64,000 nt of DNA from Candidatus Cryptobacteroides merdavium (GCA_017694755.1 JADIMO010000087.1:1-64000); one strand, 5' to 3'. Counted from the first letter of the stretch, positions 27,979 through 38,167 are shown. Notes: generated by a model not told the origin, from the sequence alone. Translations and numbers: made by a program.

Positions 27979-28932
27979 ATGAAACAATATGTCAATACAG
28001 GCAACAAGGATACAAGAAGCGGTTTCGGAGCCGGACTTCATGAGGCAGGAAAGGCGGATGCAAGGATTATGGCCTTGACTGCGGACCTTGAAGGCTCTTT
28101 GAAGATGAGTGATTTTGCCAAGGAATTTCCGGAGAGGTTCATCCAGTGCGGTATTGCCGAGGCAAATATGATAGGCGTGGCTGCCGGTCTTGCTGTCACT
28201 GGAAAGATCCCGTTCGTGGGTTCGTTTGCCGAGTTCGTCACAGGCCGTGTCTATGACCAGATAAGGCAGGAAGTCGCATACGGGCGGACAAATGTAAAGA
28301 TAGCTGCCTCACATGCAGGTATTACTCTCGGTGAGGACGGAGCGACCCATCAGACCATGGAGGACATTGCCCTGATGCGTGCTCTTCCCGGTATGGTGGT
28401 CATCAATCCGTGCGACTACAATCAGACGAAGGCTGCCACCATTGCTGCGGCGAAGTATGACGGTCCGGTCTATCTGCGGTTCGGCCGTCCGGGCGTTCCG
28501 AATTTCACTCCTGCGGATGCCGGGTTTGAAATAGGCAAGGCCATAGTGATGAATGAAGGTACTGATGCCACAGTCTTTGCCACAGGTCATCTCGTATGGG
28601 AGGCGATACAGGCTGCCGCCCTTCTTGAAGCCGAAGGCATTTCCCTTGAGGTTGTGGACATTGCCACTATAAAGCCTCTTGACGAGGCCGGTGTCCTGGC
28701 TTCGGTGAGGAAGACCGGGGCTGCCGTGTGTGCCGAGGAGCACAATTCTGCGGGCGGGCTTGGAGAGCTGATTGCCGGCGTGGTCGTGGAACATGAGCCT
28801 GTTCCGATGGAATTCATCAATGGTGGAGACCGGTTCGGACAGTCGGGTACTCCGGCTGGACTTATGGAGGCCTATGGACTTGATGCCGCACATATAGTCG
28901 GGGCCGTCAGGAAAGCCGTCGCACGGAAATAG
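27979..28932 (+). CDS. Transketolase C-terminal subunit
   Basis: FIQCGIAEANMIGVAAGLA, GITLGEDGATHQTMEDIALMR. Confidence 0.94.
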   Translation: MKQYVNTGNKDTRSGFGAGLHEAGKADARIMALTADLEGSLKMSDFAKEFPERFIQCGIAEANMIGVAAGLAVTGKIPFVGSFAEFVTGRVYDQIRQEVAYGRTNVKIAASHAGITLGEDGATHQTMEDIALMRALPGMVVINPCDYNQTKAATIAAAKYDGPVYLRFGRPGVPNFTPADAGFEIGKAIVMNEGTDATVFATGHLVWEAIQAAALLEAEGISLEVVDIATIKPLDEAGVLASVRKTGAAVCAEEHNSAGGLGELIAGVVVEHEPVPMEFINGGDRFGQSGTPAGLMEAYGLDAAHIVGAVRKAVARK

Positions 28933-29097
28933 CGGACGGGGCCGCCAGGGCCGATGTCTGCGGCAGGGTTTCCTGTGTCTGGTATGCGGACCGGTATTGC
29001 CGGAAGACGATGCGGTGGAATATGTGGAAAGAGGGGTGACGATGAGTGGCGGCAGGAGATGATGTGGAGATAAGATTGGTGATGACGAGGAAACAAG

Positions 29098-29637
29098 ATG
29101 AGTGACGAGGAGATCATAGGTTTGTACCGCAGGGGCGAAAGGGAAAAGGCTTTCAATGAGATTGTGCGCAATTACAGTGAAAGGCTTTATTGGCATGTGC
29201 GCAGTTTTGCAGGCTCACATGATGATGCGGACGATATCCTTCAGGACATATTCATTAAGATATGGAACGCGCTTCCCCATTTCAGGGGGGAGGCGCGTCT
29301 TTTTACATGGCTATACCGCATTGCGACCAATGAGGTGCTCAATTTTCTGCGTAAAAGGAGGCTCAAGTATGTGCTGTCCTTCACTTCGGAGGAGAAGGCT
29401 TGGGTGGAGAGTCTGGAAGCCGACCCGTATTTCAACGGGGATGATGCGCAGAAGAAGCTGATGCTTGCAGTGGGCAGGCTTCCGGAGAAGCAGAGGCTTG
29501 TCTTTGTGATGAGATATTTTGAGGAAATGGAATATCAGGAGATTTCAGAGATACTGGATACTTCGGTCGGCTCCCTCAAGGCCTCATATCATCATGCGTA
29601 TATGAAAATAAAGAATGAAATTGAGGGTGGCTTTTAA
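29098..29637 (+). CDS. ECF sigma-70 family RNA polymerase sigma factor
   Basis: SHDDADDILQDIFIKIW..., PEKQRLVFVMRYFEEMEYQEISEILDTSVGSLKASYHHA. Confidence 0.94.
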   Translation: MSDEEIIGLYRRGEREKAFNEIVRNYSERLYWHVRSFAGSHDDADDILQDIFIKIWNALPHFRGEARLFTWLYRIATNEVLNFLRKRRLKYVLSFTSEEKAWVESLEADPYFNGDDAQKKLMLAVGRLPEKQRLVFVMRYFEEMEYQEISEILDTSVGSLKASYHHAYMKIKNEIEGGF

Positions 29638-29690
29638 CTTTTCATGATTTCTGTGTCTAATATAAGTGTCGGCAAAAAAACAAATGTTGC

Positions 29691-30101
29691 ATGAAAAAGT
29701 CACCGTTTACAGTTCCGGAAGGATATTTTGAAGACTTTGCAGGAAAGATGCGTCCGTGGGAGACGGCAGCCGGGCAAAGGGGATCTGTTGCGCGCAGGGT
29801 CCTCCGTGTCTGTGCTGTTGCGTCTGCGGCTGCAGTCATTGTTGCCGGGGTCTTGCTGTCGCCGGAACTTGTCCGTGACGAAGACATGGATATGGAGGAT
29901 TCTTATTTCGGCTTCCTGTATTCCGACCTCGTTTCCGAGGCTGACCCGGAATTGCTGTTCATTCCAGGAGAAGACCTGCAGGAGGATGCCGGATCTGATT
30001 CCGTAATTACGGAAGATGACATAGTTGAATATCTGATCACTTCCGGAACCTCCATAGAAGAGACATTGCAGCTCCTTGCTGCCGGCGAATCAGGACAGTA
30101 A
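29691..30101 (+). CDS. Small single-TM acidic protein, putative anti-sigma factor
   Basis: Directly downstream of sigma gene; TM VCAVASAAAVIVAGVLL. Confidence 0.55.
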   Translation: MKKSPFTVPEGYFEDFAGKMRPWETAAGQRGSVARRVLRVCAVASAAAVIVAGVLLSPELVRDEDMDMEDSYFGFLYSDLVSEADPELLFIPGEDLQEDAGSDSVITEDDIVEYLITSGTSIEETLQLLAAGESGQ

Positions 30102-30122
30102 ATAGTATCAAAGTTATCACTC

Positions 30123-30605
30123 ATGAAAAGATTCTTGTTTTCAGCAGCCGTGCTGCTTGTTGCATTTGTATCTGTAAATGCCCAGCCACACAAGAGATGC
30201 GAGGACTGGAGAGACCGTTTCAGGAGCGAAAGGGTCGCATTCCTGACAGCGGAGATGGACATCACTCCTGCGGAGGCGGAGAAATTCTGGCCGGTATACA
30301 ACCAGCTTCAGGAAGAAAGGGATAAGGCCCAGAAAGAAGTAATGGATGCATACAGGGAACTTGAGACTGCAGTTGCAGAGGGCAAGACAGGGAAGGAAAT
30401 GGCCTCTGCCCTCGACCGTTACCGCGATGCCGTCAAAAAACGTCATGAAATCAGCGATGCCACCTGCGACAGGCTGAAGAAGGTGCTGCCCGTTGAAAAG
30501 GTGGCGAAATATTATGTTTCTGAAGAAAAATTCCGCAGGGAACAGATACACCGGCTCCATCGCAACGACCATTGTGGTCCGGAACGGCCTGATCCAGTCA
30601 GATGA
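30123..30605 (+). CDS. Periplasmic Spy/CpxP-like (LTxxQ-type) helical protein
   Basis: Signal peptide; FLTAEMDITPAEAEKFWPVYNQLQEERDKAQ. Confidence 0.65.
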   Translation: MKRFLFSAAVLLVAFVSVNAQPHKRCEDWRDRFRSERVAFLTAEMDITPAEAEKFWPVYNQLQEERDKAQKEVMDAYRELETAVAEGKTGKEMASALDRYRDAVKKRHEISDATCDRLKKVLPVEKVAKYYVSEEKFRREQIHRLHRNDHCGPERPDPVR

Positions 30606-30704
30606 CAGGCATGTGCTGTCATTCAGAAACAGTCTGTTGGCGAACTCTCTTGTATGTGACATTTGCCGGAGGCTGTCCGGGAATTGACAGGAAAACCGTA
30701 ACAG

Positions 30705-31568
30705 TCAGAAATTGACCAGAAAATCAGAAAGGAGGGACTTGTACTCAGGAGTATAGGCCCCTCCATCCTGTATTGTCAGCATGTCTTCTGCCATGTCTGC
30801 CGTGCGGTATCGCAGAAATTCTGCCACCGTCCTTCCCGGTGCTTTCCTGTGCACGGTCCTTATGTGCAACAGCCTTGATGCATAGAGCCCTTTCATTGCG
30901 GCATGGCGTATCAGGTTTCTTTCCTGATCAGACGGCAGGATGAGTGCAAGCCTCCCGTCTTCAGACAGGAACTTTTCTGCAAAATCCGTGATGTCCTGCC
31001 ATGACATCGAACCGGAATGTCTTGCATTGCACCTTCTCATGTCGGGAGCTTTCAGGTCTCCCGTATAGTATGGAGGGTTGGAGCAGATGAGGCAGAACCT
31101 CGTTTCCGGAGTGAGGACTGCGGCATATTCATCAAGCGACAGGTGTGCAGCTTTCAGATGCCCGCTCCATTCCGTACGGCTGAAATTCCAGGCTGCCTCT
31201 TCAGCCGAATCTTTGTCTATGTCTATTCCGGTGATCATGAAGCCGATATTGCCTGCGATGCCGGTATCGGCACCGGAGCGGCAGTCTTTCTCGTCTCCGT
31301 CTGTCCCGTTGAATCTGTCTTGTCCGGTCTGTAGGGCGGTGTCTTTCCCCTTCAGGATGTCCGATATTCTTTGGGCTGCCATCAGAGCTATCGTTCCTGT
31401 TCCTGTGCCGATGTCGAGGATATGCCTTTCATCTCCGGTGATGGTCATGGCCGCCCCGAGGATCACCCCGTCAGTGTTGACCTTCATCGCGGATCGTTCG
31501 TTCCGGACCGAGAACCTTTTGAACCTGAATTCCCCTGGTTCATGTCTTGTTCCTGTCTTCGTTACCAT
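30705..31568 (-). CDS. trmN6: tRNA1(Val) A37 N6-methyltransferase-like
   Basis: FRFKRFSVRNERSAMKVNTDGVILGA; NPPY motif ICSNPPYYTG. Confidence 0.87.
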   Translation of the reverse strand: MVTKTGTRHEPGEFRFKRFSVRNERSAMKVNTDGVILGAAMTITGDERHILDIGTGTGTIALMAAQRISDILKGKDTALQTGQDRFNGTDGDEKDCRSGADTGIAGNIGFMITGIDIDKDSAEEAAWNFSRTEWSGHLKAAHLSLDEYAAVLTPETRFCLICSNPPYYTGDLKAPDMRRCNARHSGSMSWQDITDFAEKFLSEDGRLALILPSDQERNLIRHAAMKGLYASRLLHIRTVHRKAPGRTVAEFLRYRTADMAEDMLTIQDGGAYTPEYKSLLSDFLVNF

Positions 31569-31576
31569 CAGCCGCC

Positions 31577-32242
31577 TTATTCTCTTGTTTCAGAAAGAAA
31601 AAGTCCGTCCTGCATGTAAAGAGAACGGTCGCACATGGCTGCAAGGTCAGGGTCGTGGGTCACTATTATTATTGTCTGCCCGTATTTGTCCCTCAGGGAA
31701 AAGAAAAGCTTGTGAAGTTCTTCCTTGGTGCGGCTGTCGAGATTGCCGGAAGGCTCGTCTGCGAACAGAACCGAAGGCTTGTTTACAAGTGCCCTTGCAA
31801 TCGCCACCCTCTGCTGTTCTCCTCCTGACAGTTCCGATGGCTTATGGGACATCCTCTCCGACAGTCCGAGGTCTTCTAGTAGTGTCTCTGCTGCTTCCTT
31901 GGCTTCTTTCTCCGGTCTTTCTGCAATCAGAGCCGGTATCATCACGTTTTCAAGGGAAGTGAATTCCGGCAGCAGATGATGGAACTGGAATACGAATCCT
32001 ATCTTCCTGTTGCGGAATTCCGAGAGCCTGCTGCTGTTGAGTTTCAGGACATCTGTCCCGTCTATGGTGAGTGTGCCGGAATCAGGCCGCGACAGTGTAC
32101 CGAGTATCTGCAGCAGTGTTGATTTTCCCGCCCCCGATGCTCCCATTATGGAAACGACCTCTGATCGTTTTGCGCAGAAATCCAGTCCTTTAAGTACTTC
32201 GAGATTCCCGAATGACTTTCTTATTCCGTGAGCTTCTATCAT
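31577..32242 (-). CDS. lolD: LolD/MacB-type ABC transporter ATP-binding protein
   Basis: [45 protein letters not shown]. Confidence 0.9.
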   Translation of the reverse strand: MIEAHGIRKSFGNLEVLKGLDFCAKRSEVVSIMGASGAGKSTLLQILGTLSRPDSGTLTIDGTDVLKLNSSRLSEFRNRKIGFVFQFHHLLPEFTSLENVMIPALIAERPEKEAKEAAETLLEDLGLSERMSHKPSELSGGEQQRVAIARALVNKPSVLFADEPSGNLDSRTKEELHKLFFSLRDKYGQTIIIVTHDPDLAAMCDRSLYMQDGLFLSETRE

Positions 32243-32303
32243 CTTTTTCTCTATTTGTCTTCACCGTTCCCGACCTCTTGGCGTCACACTTTAGTGGTGC
32301 AGG

Positions 32304-32370
32304 GCAAATATACGCAGAAGCCGAGAGCAATGCAAACTTGTTTGCAATTGCCGAGGCGCAACAGTATAAA
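32304..32370 (-). promoter_or_regulatory. Promoter-embedded palindromic repeat, copy B (drives lolD)
   Basis: Minus: TTTATACTGTTGCGCCTCGGCAATTGCAAACAAGTTTGCATTGCTCTCGGCTTCTGCGTATATTTGC. Confidence 0.75.
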
Positions 32371-32588
32371 AGTCAGTCACGGGAACGGGCAAACATTACC
32401 GGGACAATGAGTCCATGAACATTTACGCAGATGTCATAGCCGAAGCCACTTGGCTTTCTGAAGCCGAAATAAACCTGTTGTAATCCTGAAAGCTGGGTGT
32501 ATAACGGATTTTTGTTCTGAACAGGCATAAAAGTGTTTGTTCAAAACATTTTTTTCTCAATTTTTTTTGCTTTTTGGAAAAAACAGTG

Positions 32589-32596
32589 TATCTTTG
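32589..32596 (+). promoter_or_regulatory. -7 box for tRNA-Pro
   Basis: TATCTTTG about 50 nt upstream of the tRNA, TTTG further upstream. Confidence 0.6.
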
Positions 32597-32646
32597 CAGT
32601 CCAATTCAGAAAGATTGCGGCAGTGAGGCAGAGGAATTGGAAAAAT

Positions 32647-32720
32647 CGGGGTGTGGCGCAGTTGGCTAGCGCATCTGGTTTGGGACCAGAGGGTCCTGTG
32701 TTCGAGTCACAGTACCCCGA
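32647..32720 (+). tRNA. tRNA-Pro (TGG)
   Basis: CGGGGTG acceptor / TACCCCG; anticodon arm TCTGG-TTTGGGA-CCAGA; T arm CTGTG-TTCGAGT-CACAG; no encoded CCA. Confidence 0.96.
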
Positions 32721-32722
32721 CA

Positions 32723-32762
32723 AAGCGACGGAGACAGAATCATCTGCCTCCGTCGCTTTTTT
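32723..32762 (+). terminator. Intrinsic terminator after tRNA-Pro
   Basis: AAGCGACGGAG...CTCCGTCGCTTTTTTA. Confidence 0.9.
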
Positions 32763-32872
32763 ATATCCACCTGATTTTTATATCTCCCTGGCAACAAGTC
32801 GATTTTTTGGAGTATATTTGCAAATTGTGGAGGACTGCGGAAGGCAGTCCGGAAGGATTCATATTTTTTCAT

Positions 32873-34660
32873 ATGAAGAACATAAGGAATTTTTGCATAA
32901 TAGCGCATATTGACCACGGGAAAAGCACGCTGGCAGACAGGATGTTGGAGATAACAAACACGCTCAGCAGCCGTGACATGGAGGCGCAGGTCCTTGATTC
33001 GATGGACCTTGAAAAGGAAAAGGGAATCACCATAAAGAGCCATGCCATCCAGATGGAATATGTCCATGGAGGCGAGAAGTTCGTGTTGAACCTGATCGAC
33101 ACTCCGGGGCATGTGGATTTCTCGTATGAGGTATCAAGGGCGATTGCATCATGTGAAGGGGCGCTTCTGGTGGTGGATGCGACTCAGGGAATTCAGGCGC
33201 AGACGATTTCCAACCTTTATCTTGCAATAGAGCATAATCTGGAAATAATACCGGTTCTGAACAAGATTGACATGGACGCTGCCATGCCTGATGTGGTGAC
33301 GGACCAGGTGGTGGACCTTCTCGGCTGCAAGCCTGAGGATGTGCTGCGGGCTTCCGGCAAGACCGGGGAGGGCGTCAGGGAGATTCTGGATGCCATAGTG
33401 GAGAGGGTTCCGGCTCCGGAAGGCGATCCGCAAGCTCCGCTTCAGGCACTCATCTTTGATTCTGTGTTCAATTCCTTCAGGGGCATCATTGCCTATTTCA
33501 AGGTGAAGAACGGGTCCGTGAAGAAAGGCGACAAGGTGAAGTTCTTCAATACCGGAAAGGAATATGAGGCCGATGAGGTCGGAGTGCTGAAGATGAAACT
33601 CTGTCCTCAGGACGAGATCCCTTGCGGAAGCGTAGGATATATCATTTCAGGAATAAAGACAGCCTCGGAAGTAAAGGTGGGAGATACAGTCACACATGTG
33701 GACAGACCGTGCGCGGAGGCGATTGCCGGATTCGAAGAGGTGAAGCCGATGCTTTTTGCGGGTGTGTACCCGGTGGAGACGGACCAGTATGAGGAACTGA
33801 GGTCTTCGCTGGAGAAGCTGCAGCTGAACGATGCATCCCTTGTCTTCGAGCCTGAGTCTTCTCTTGCACTCGGATTCGGATTCAGGTGCGGCTTTCTCGG
33901 GCTTCTGCATCTGGAGATAGTGCAGGAAAGGCTTTTCAGGGAGTTCGGGATGGATGTCGTCACTACCGTGCCGAATGTTTCATATAAGGTATATACGACC
34001 CAGGGCGATGTGGTCGATGTGCACAATCCTTCCGGGCTTCCGGCACCGACTCTGATATCAAAGATAGAGGAGCCGTATATCCGTGCGCAGGTGATTTCCA
34101 AGGCGGAATTCTACGGTCCGATCATGAAGCTTTGTCTCGACAAGAGGGGAGTGCTGATCAACCAGCATTACATCACTGCGGACAGGCTCGAACTTACATA
34201 CGAGATGCCGCTTTCGGAGATTGTCTTTGATTTCTATGACAAGCTTAAGTCCATATCGAAAGGATACGCCTCGTTTGACTATCATCTTATCGGATTCAGG
34301 GATGCAAGGCTGGTCAAGCTCGACATCCTGCTGAACGGGGAGCCTGCCGATGCACTTTCGAGCCTGATACATCAGGACCATGCTTATGATTTCGGAAGGA
34401 AGATCTGCGAAAAACTGAAGGAGCTGATTCCTAGACAGCAGTTTGACATAGCCATCCAGGCGGCGATTGGGTCGAAGATAATTGCGAGGGAGACTGTCAA
34501 GGCCGTCAGGAAGGATGTGACGGCAAAGTGCTACGGAGGTGATATCACCAGAAAGCGCAAGCTGCTTGAAAAACAGAAGCAGGGAAAGAAGAGGATGCGC
34601 CAGATAGGTACGGTGGAAGTGCCGCAGAGTGCATTCATGGCTGTTCTGAAACTTGATTGA
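32873..34660 (+). CDS. lepA: Elongation factor 4
   Basis: [43 protein letters not shown]-term [35 protein letters not shown]; start moved from ORF track past the tRNA. Confidence 0.97.
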   Translation: MKNIRNFCIIAHIDHGKSTLADRMLEITNTLSSRDMEAQVLDSMDLEKEKGITIKSHAIQMEYVHGGEKFVLNLIDTPGHVDFSYEVSRAIASCEGALLVVDATQGIQAQTISNLYLAIEHNLEIIPVLNKIDMDAAMPDVVTDQVVDLLGCKPEDVLRASGKTGEGVREILDAIVERVPAPEGDPQAPLQALIFDSVFNSFRGIIAYFKVKNGSVKKGDKVKFFNTGKEYEADEVGVLKMKLCPQDEIPCGSVGYIISGIKTASEVKVGDTVTHVDRPCAEAIAGFEEVKPMLFAGVYPVETDQYEELRSSLEKLQLNDASLVFEPESSLALGFGFRCGFLGLLHLEIVQERLFREFGMDVVTTVPNVSYKVYTTQGDVVDVHNPSGLPAPTLISKIEEPYIRAQVISKAEFYGPIMKLCLDKRGVLINQHYITADRLELTYEMPLSEIVFDFYDKLKSISKGYASFDYHLIGFRDARLVKLDILLNGEPADALSSLIHQDHAYDFGRKICEKLKELIPRQQFDIAIQAAIGSKIIARETVKAVRKDVTAKCYGGDITRKRKLLEKQKQGKKRMRQIGTVEVPQSAFMAVLKLD

Positions 34661-34665
34661 CGGAT

Positions 34666-35505
34666 ATGGAAGTCGCCGTGCTCATGTCCGTCTTCAACAG
34701 GAGGGAGAAGACCCTTGCCTGCCTGTCGGCCTGCTTTGCCCAGTTTGAGGTGATGAAGCCGGACAGGAAATATTCTTTTTCGGTTTATATGACTGAGGAC
34801 GGGTGTACGGACGGGACATCTGATACCGTGTCAAGCCTTTTCCCGTCTGTGCATATTATCCACGGGGACGGCACATTGTATTGGAACAGGGGAATGTGTG
34901 CAGCCTGGGAAGAAGCCGCCAAGTCAGATCCGGACTTCTACATCTGGCTGAATGACGATACAATGCTCAGGGAAGGTGCGCTTTCTGTCCTGCTGGAGAT
35001 TTCTGCAGCCCTCGGTCATAAGGCAATAGTGGCAGGTACTGCGGCAGGCTCGGACGGAAGCCTTACATACGGAGGGCGGACTTCCGGCGGAAAGATCATA
35101 GTCCCGGATAAGACTATTCCGGTCGGCTGTGATATCTTCAACGGCAATCTTGTCCTGGTTCCGCGTCATGTTTTCAAGAAGTTGGGCACCATGGATCCGG
35201 TTTTCAGCCACAGTTTCGGAGACTATGATTATGGTGTGCGGGCGGAAAAGGCAGGAATAACATCAGTAGTCGCTCCGGGCATTCTTGCATCCTGTGACAG
35301 GAATCCTGGGCTTCCGTCATGGCGGGATGCGTCCTTTTCCTTGAAACAGCGTTATGCTGCCCTGATGAGCCCGAAAGGGCGTCCTTTAAAGGAGCAGTTC
35401 ATCTATGACCTCAGGAGTGCCGGTCCGGTAAGGGCGGCGCTTCACTTTGTCACGTTGAACATGCGGGTGCTTTTCCCTGTGAGGAAGCGCCAGGAAAAGG
35501 GTTAG
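34666..35505 (+). CDS. Family 2-like glycosyltransferase
   Basis: EVAVLMSVFNRREKTLACL, YMTEDGCTDGTSD, FYIWLNDDTML. Confidence 0.85.
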   Translation: MEVAVLMSVFNRREKTLACLSACFAQFEVMKPDRKYSFSVYMTEDGCTDGTSDTVSSLFPSVHIIHGDGTLYWNRGMCAAWEEAAKSDPDFYIWLNDDTMLREGALSVLLEISAALGHKAIVAGTAAGSDGSLTYGGRTSGGKIIVPDKTIPVGCDIFNGNLVLVPRHVFKKLGTMDPVFSHSFGDYDYGVRAEKAGITSVVAPGILASCDRNPGLPSWRDASFSLKQRYAALMSPKGRPLKEQFIYDLRSAGPVRAALHFVTLNMRVLFPVRKRQEKG

Positions 35506-35526
35506 GGCCAATGCCAATTCAAATGC

Positions 35527-35641
35527 AAATGGAGCATTCCCTTCTCAAGGAACGCTCCATTTAAAACCTCAAATTCTTTGAGGACTGAGGGAGACTCTAA
35601 GTCAGAATTGCACACATTACCCAGAAATCATCTTCCCTCAG
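35527..35641. other. Multi-hairpin intergenic region, structured RNA candidate
   Basis: AAATGGAGCATTCC/GGAACGCTCCATTT, CCTCAAA-TTC-TTTGAGG, CTGAGGGA(35585)...TCCCTCAG(35641). Confidence 0.45.
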
Positions 35642-35768
35642 ATTGAGACGAATAAGATTCTTAACCGGACACAAAGATCGGAAACCATCCCGTTCCGCCT
35701 GTTGTCGTTCGTGTTGTTTTAGTTGTTGTTTTAGTTGTTGTAGCGCGTACAAGGCCGTTTTTGAAGAA

Positions 35769-36677
35769 ATGAAGAAAGTAAAATATTATGTCGTTGCCAT
35801 GAGGCTGCGGACTCTGCCGCTTTCATTGGCCGGAGTCATTTTGGGGCTTATGCTGGCTGCCGCCGATTATCATGTCAGGTGGGGAGTGGTCATCTTCACG
35901 ATGCTCACCGCGGTCTCACTGCAGCTGCTGTCCAATGTCTCGAATGAACTTGGGGATGCTCTCAGAGGGACAGACAGGGCAGACCGTCAGGGGCCTGGAT
36001 ACACTGTCTTGACCGGACTTCTGGAGCCGAAGGATCTGAAACGGATGATATGGGCATACGCCATACTTTCTGTCTGCTTCGGCCTTGCAATGATAAAATG
36101 CTCTTTCGGTACCTTGCTTTCACTTGAATCCATCCTTCTCATGATACTCGGCGCCTGTGCCATATCCGGGGCGATGAAATACACCCTAGGAAGCAACCCT
36201 TACGGGTACAGGGGGCTCGGGGATGTGTTTGTCTTCATATTCTTCGGCATTGTGGCGGTCCTCGGGTCCTATTTCGTTGCTGCTCACGATATCCCGTCCC
36301 GGTATCTGCTCCTTCCGGCAGTTTCCATGGGGGCTTTCAGTGTGGCTGTCCTGAATGTGAACAATATAAGGGATATGAAGACAGATGCGGCCACAAGGGT
36401 AACCATACCTGTTAAAATAGGGGAGAAATGGGCCAAGGTCTACCAGACTGCCCTGATAGTTGTCGGATGGGCCTGTATGTTTGCATACGCATTTTCACGG
36501 ATGCACAGCCTGTGGCACTATCTGTTTGTGCTGACTCTGCCTCTGTTTGTCATGCACGTAGCCGGGGTGTGGAAAAGGCATGGAAAGGATCTTGATCCCA
36601 TGCTGCCGCTGCTGGTGATGTCCACTTTCCTCTTTGCCGTCCTCGGAGGATCGGGATTCGTGGTCTTTCTCTTTTGA
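35769..36677 (+). CDS. menA: 1,4-dihydroxy-2-naphthoate prenyltransferase
   Basis: LRTLPLSLAGVILG, NVSNELGDALRGTDRADRQGPG, NNIRDMKTDAATRVTIPVKIG. Confidence 0.92.
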   Translation: MKKVKYYVVAMRLRTLPLSLAGVILGLMLAAADYHVRWGVVIFTMLTAVSLQLLSNVSNELGDALRGTDRADRQGPGYTVLTGLLEPKDLKRMIWAYAILSVCFGLAMIKCSFGTLLSLESILLMILGACAISGAMKYTLGSNPYGYRGLGDVFVFIFFGIVAVLGSYFVAAHDIPSRYLLLPAVSMGAFSVAVLNVNNIRDMKTDAATRVTIPVKIGEKWAKVYQTALIVVGWACMFAYAFSRMHSLWHYLFVLTLPLFVMHVAGVWKRHGKDLDPMLPLLVMSTFLFAVLGGSGFVVFLF

Positions 36678-36763
36678 TGCCCCGGTAGACTTTTCTATTT
36701 CCCGGGCCGGCGGAACGCACATCCGGTTGGTGTCATGGCCTTTCCATGCAACCGATGCTGCAC

Positions 36764-37468
36764 TCAAGGACGGATCCCGGTGTACATGCGGCAGATGCCG
36801 AAGGTGAATGCCTTGTGCCTGACTTCAGAATATCCGCATCCTGACATCATCTTCATGAAAGCCTCAGGTTTGGGAAAGTGCAGCACTGAGGCCGGGAGAT
36901 ATCTGTAGGCCCCCTTGTTTCCGGACACTTTGCCTCCTATGGCTGGCAGAATATGCAGGAAATACAGCTTGTAGAGAGCCAGGAGCAGCGGATTGGAAGG
37001 GACGGAAAGCTCCAGTATCACGAGTTTCCCTCCCGGCTTCAGGACACGCAGCATTTCACTGAGCCCTGTTTCAAGGTGTTCGAAATTCCTTACTCCGAAG
37101 GCCGCTGTCACGCGGTCGAATGTGCCGTCAGGGAAAGGCAGGGCCTCGCAGTCCCCTACCTGCATGGAAATCATGCCGGAGAGTCCCTCCTTGGCAACTT
37201 TTTCCCGGCCTATCTTCAGCATGCCTTCAGAAAGGTCGATGCCTGTGATGTGGCTTCCGTCGGCAGCCTTGCGGGCCGTCCCTATGGCAAAGTCCCCGGT
37301 TCCGCTGGCCACATCCAGTATTTTGATGGGAGTGTCCTTTTCCACGATTTCGCGGATGGCCTTGCGCCGCCAGCTCTTGTCTATGTCGAGGGAAAGGATA
37401 TGGTTCAGCTTGTCATAATCGGGGGCAATGTCGTCAAAGAGGGTTCTTATCTTTTCTTTTTTCGGCAT
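36764..37468 (-). CDS. ubiE: Demethylmenaquinone methyltransferase
   Basis: VRTLFDDIAPDYDKLNHILSLDIDKSWRR, LDVASGTGDFAI, AFGVRNFEHLE. Confidence 0.95.
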   Translation of the reverse strand: MPKKEKIRTLFDDIAPDYDKLNHILSLDIDKSWRRKAIREIVEKDTPIKILDVASGTGDFAIGTARKAADGSHITGIDLSEGMLKIGREKVAKEGLSGMISMQVGDCEALPFPDGTFDRVTAAFGVRNFEHLETGLSEMLRVLKPGGKLVILELSVPSNPLLLALYKLYFLHILPAIGGKVSGNKGAYRYLPASVLHFPKPEAFMKMMSGCGYSEVRHKAFTFGICRMYTGIRP

Positions 37469-37488
37469 GTTCAGATGCTGATTTAAAA

Positions 37489-37782
37489 TTATTTCTTGTC
37501 CTGTTTTAGCGGTGTTCCGAAGATTGTGCATCTGTCCGGGACTGGATCATATCCGCTGCCGCCCCAAGGATGACATCTGCCGAGCCTTCTGACGGTAAGG
37601 AACAGGCCTTTGACTGGACCGTGCCTGCGGAAGGATTCAAGGGCATATTCGGAGCATGTCGGGGAGAATCTGCATGATGGCGGTTTCAGCGGGGATATGC
37701 ATACCCGATAGAACCGGATCAGAATGACGAACGGGAAGATGGGGACTTCCTTCAATATTTTCCTTATCCTGCCGGTGTCCAT
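37489..37782 (-). CDS. yidD: Membrane protein insertion efficiency factor
   Basis: FYRVCISPLKPPSCRFSPTCSEYALESFRRHGPVKGLFLTVRRLGRCHPWGGSGYDPVP. Confidence 0.96.
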   Translation of the reverse strand: MDTGRIRKILKEVPIFPFVILIRFYRVCISPLKPPSCRFSPTCSEYALESFRRHGPVKGLFLTVRRLGRCHPWGGSGYDPVPDRCTIFGTPLKQDKK

Positions 37783-37783
37783 G

Positions 37784-38167
37784 TCAGGCTTGCGCTTTTT
37801 CAGAACTGTTGATGCGCTCGATGATCTGGCCCATCGAGGAATATATCTCACTGAAAGGCAGTATTTCCTTCGTGTTATATACAAACATCAGGTCCGCATG
37901 GTCCGCAGCCGTAAGCTTTTCTTTCTGCAGACGGTAACTTTCCCGGAGTCTCCTTTTCAGGAGGTTGCGCTTGACTGCTCTCTTGAAGAGCTTCTTGGGT
38001 ACGGAGACCAATATCCTGTCACAGTCCGCGTCATTCTTCGGCAGACAGCAGTATCTTATGCATCCCGCTGTCCCGAACTTGCCTTTGGCAAGAAGCCGTG
38101 AAATGTCTTTCTTGCCGCATAGCCGTTCTTTTTTGGTGAATGTCTTGCGGAGCCGGCTGTTCATCAC
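37784..38167 (-). CDS. rnpA: Ribonuclease P protein component
   Basis: LVSVPKKLFKRAVKRNLLKRRLRESYRL. Confidence 0.92.
   Translation of the reverse strand: MMNSRLRKTFTKKERLCGKKDISRLLAKGKFGTAGCIRYCCLPKNDADCDRILVSVPKKLFKRAVKRNLLKRRLRESYRLQKEKLTAADHADLMFVYNTKEILPFSEIYSSMGQIIERINSSEKAQA

Noticed and set aside
29287-29292. G6 run in the second ECF sigma gene as a contingency locus
   Set aside because: Reading frame is intact and the run is short; no evidence of variability.
32415-32483. 22-codon ORF MNIYADVIAEATWLSEAEINLL upstream of tRNA-Pro
   Set aside because: Too short, weak RBS and no family recognised; may be chance.
32651-32872. N-terminal extension of lepA ORF through the tRNA-Pro gene
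   Set aside because: Overlaps a clear tRNA and terminator; canonical LepA start is at 32873.
35643-35768. Cys-rich N-terminal extension (ACCRSCCFSCCFSCCSAYKAVF) of MenA
   Set aside because: Translation of the GTTGTTTTAGTT tandem repeat; the natural MenA start is MKKVKYYVVAMRLRTL at 35769.
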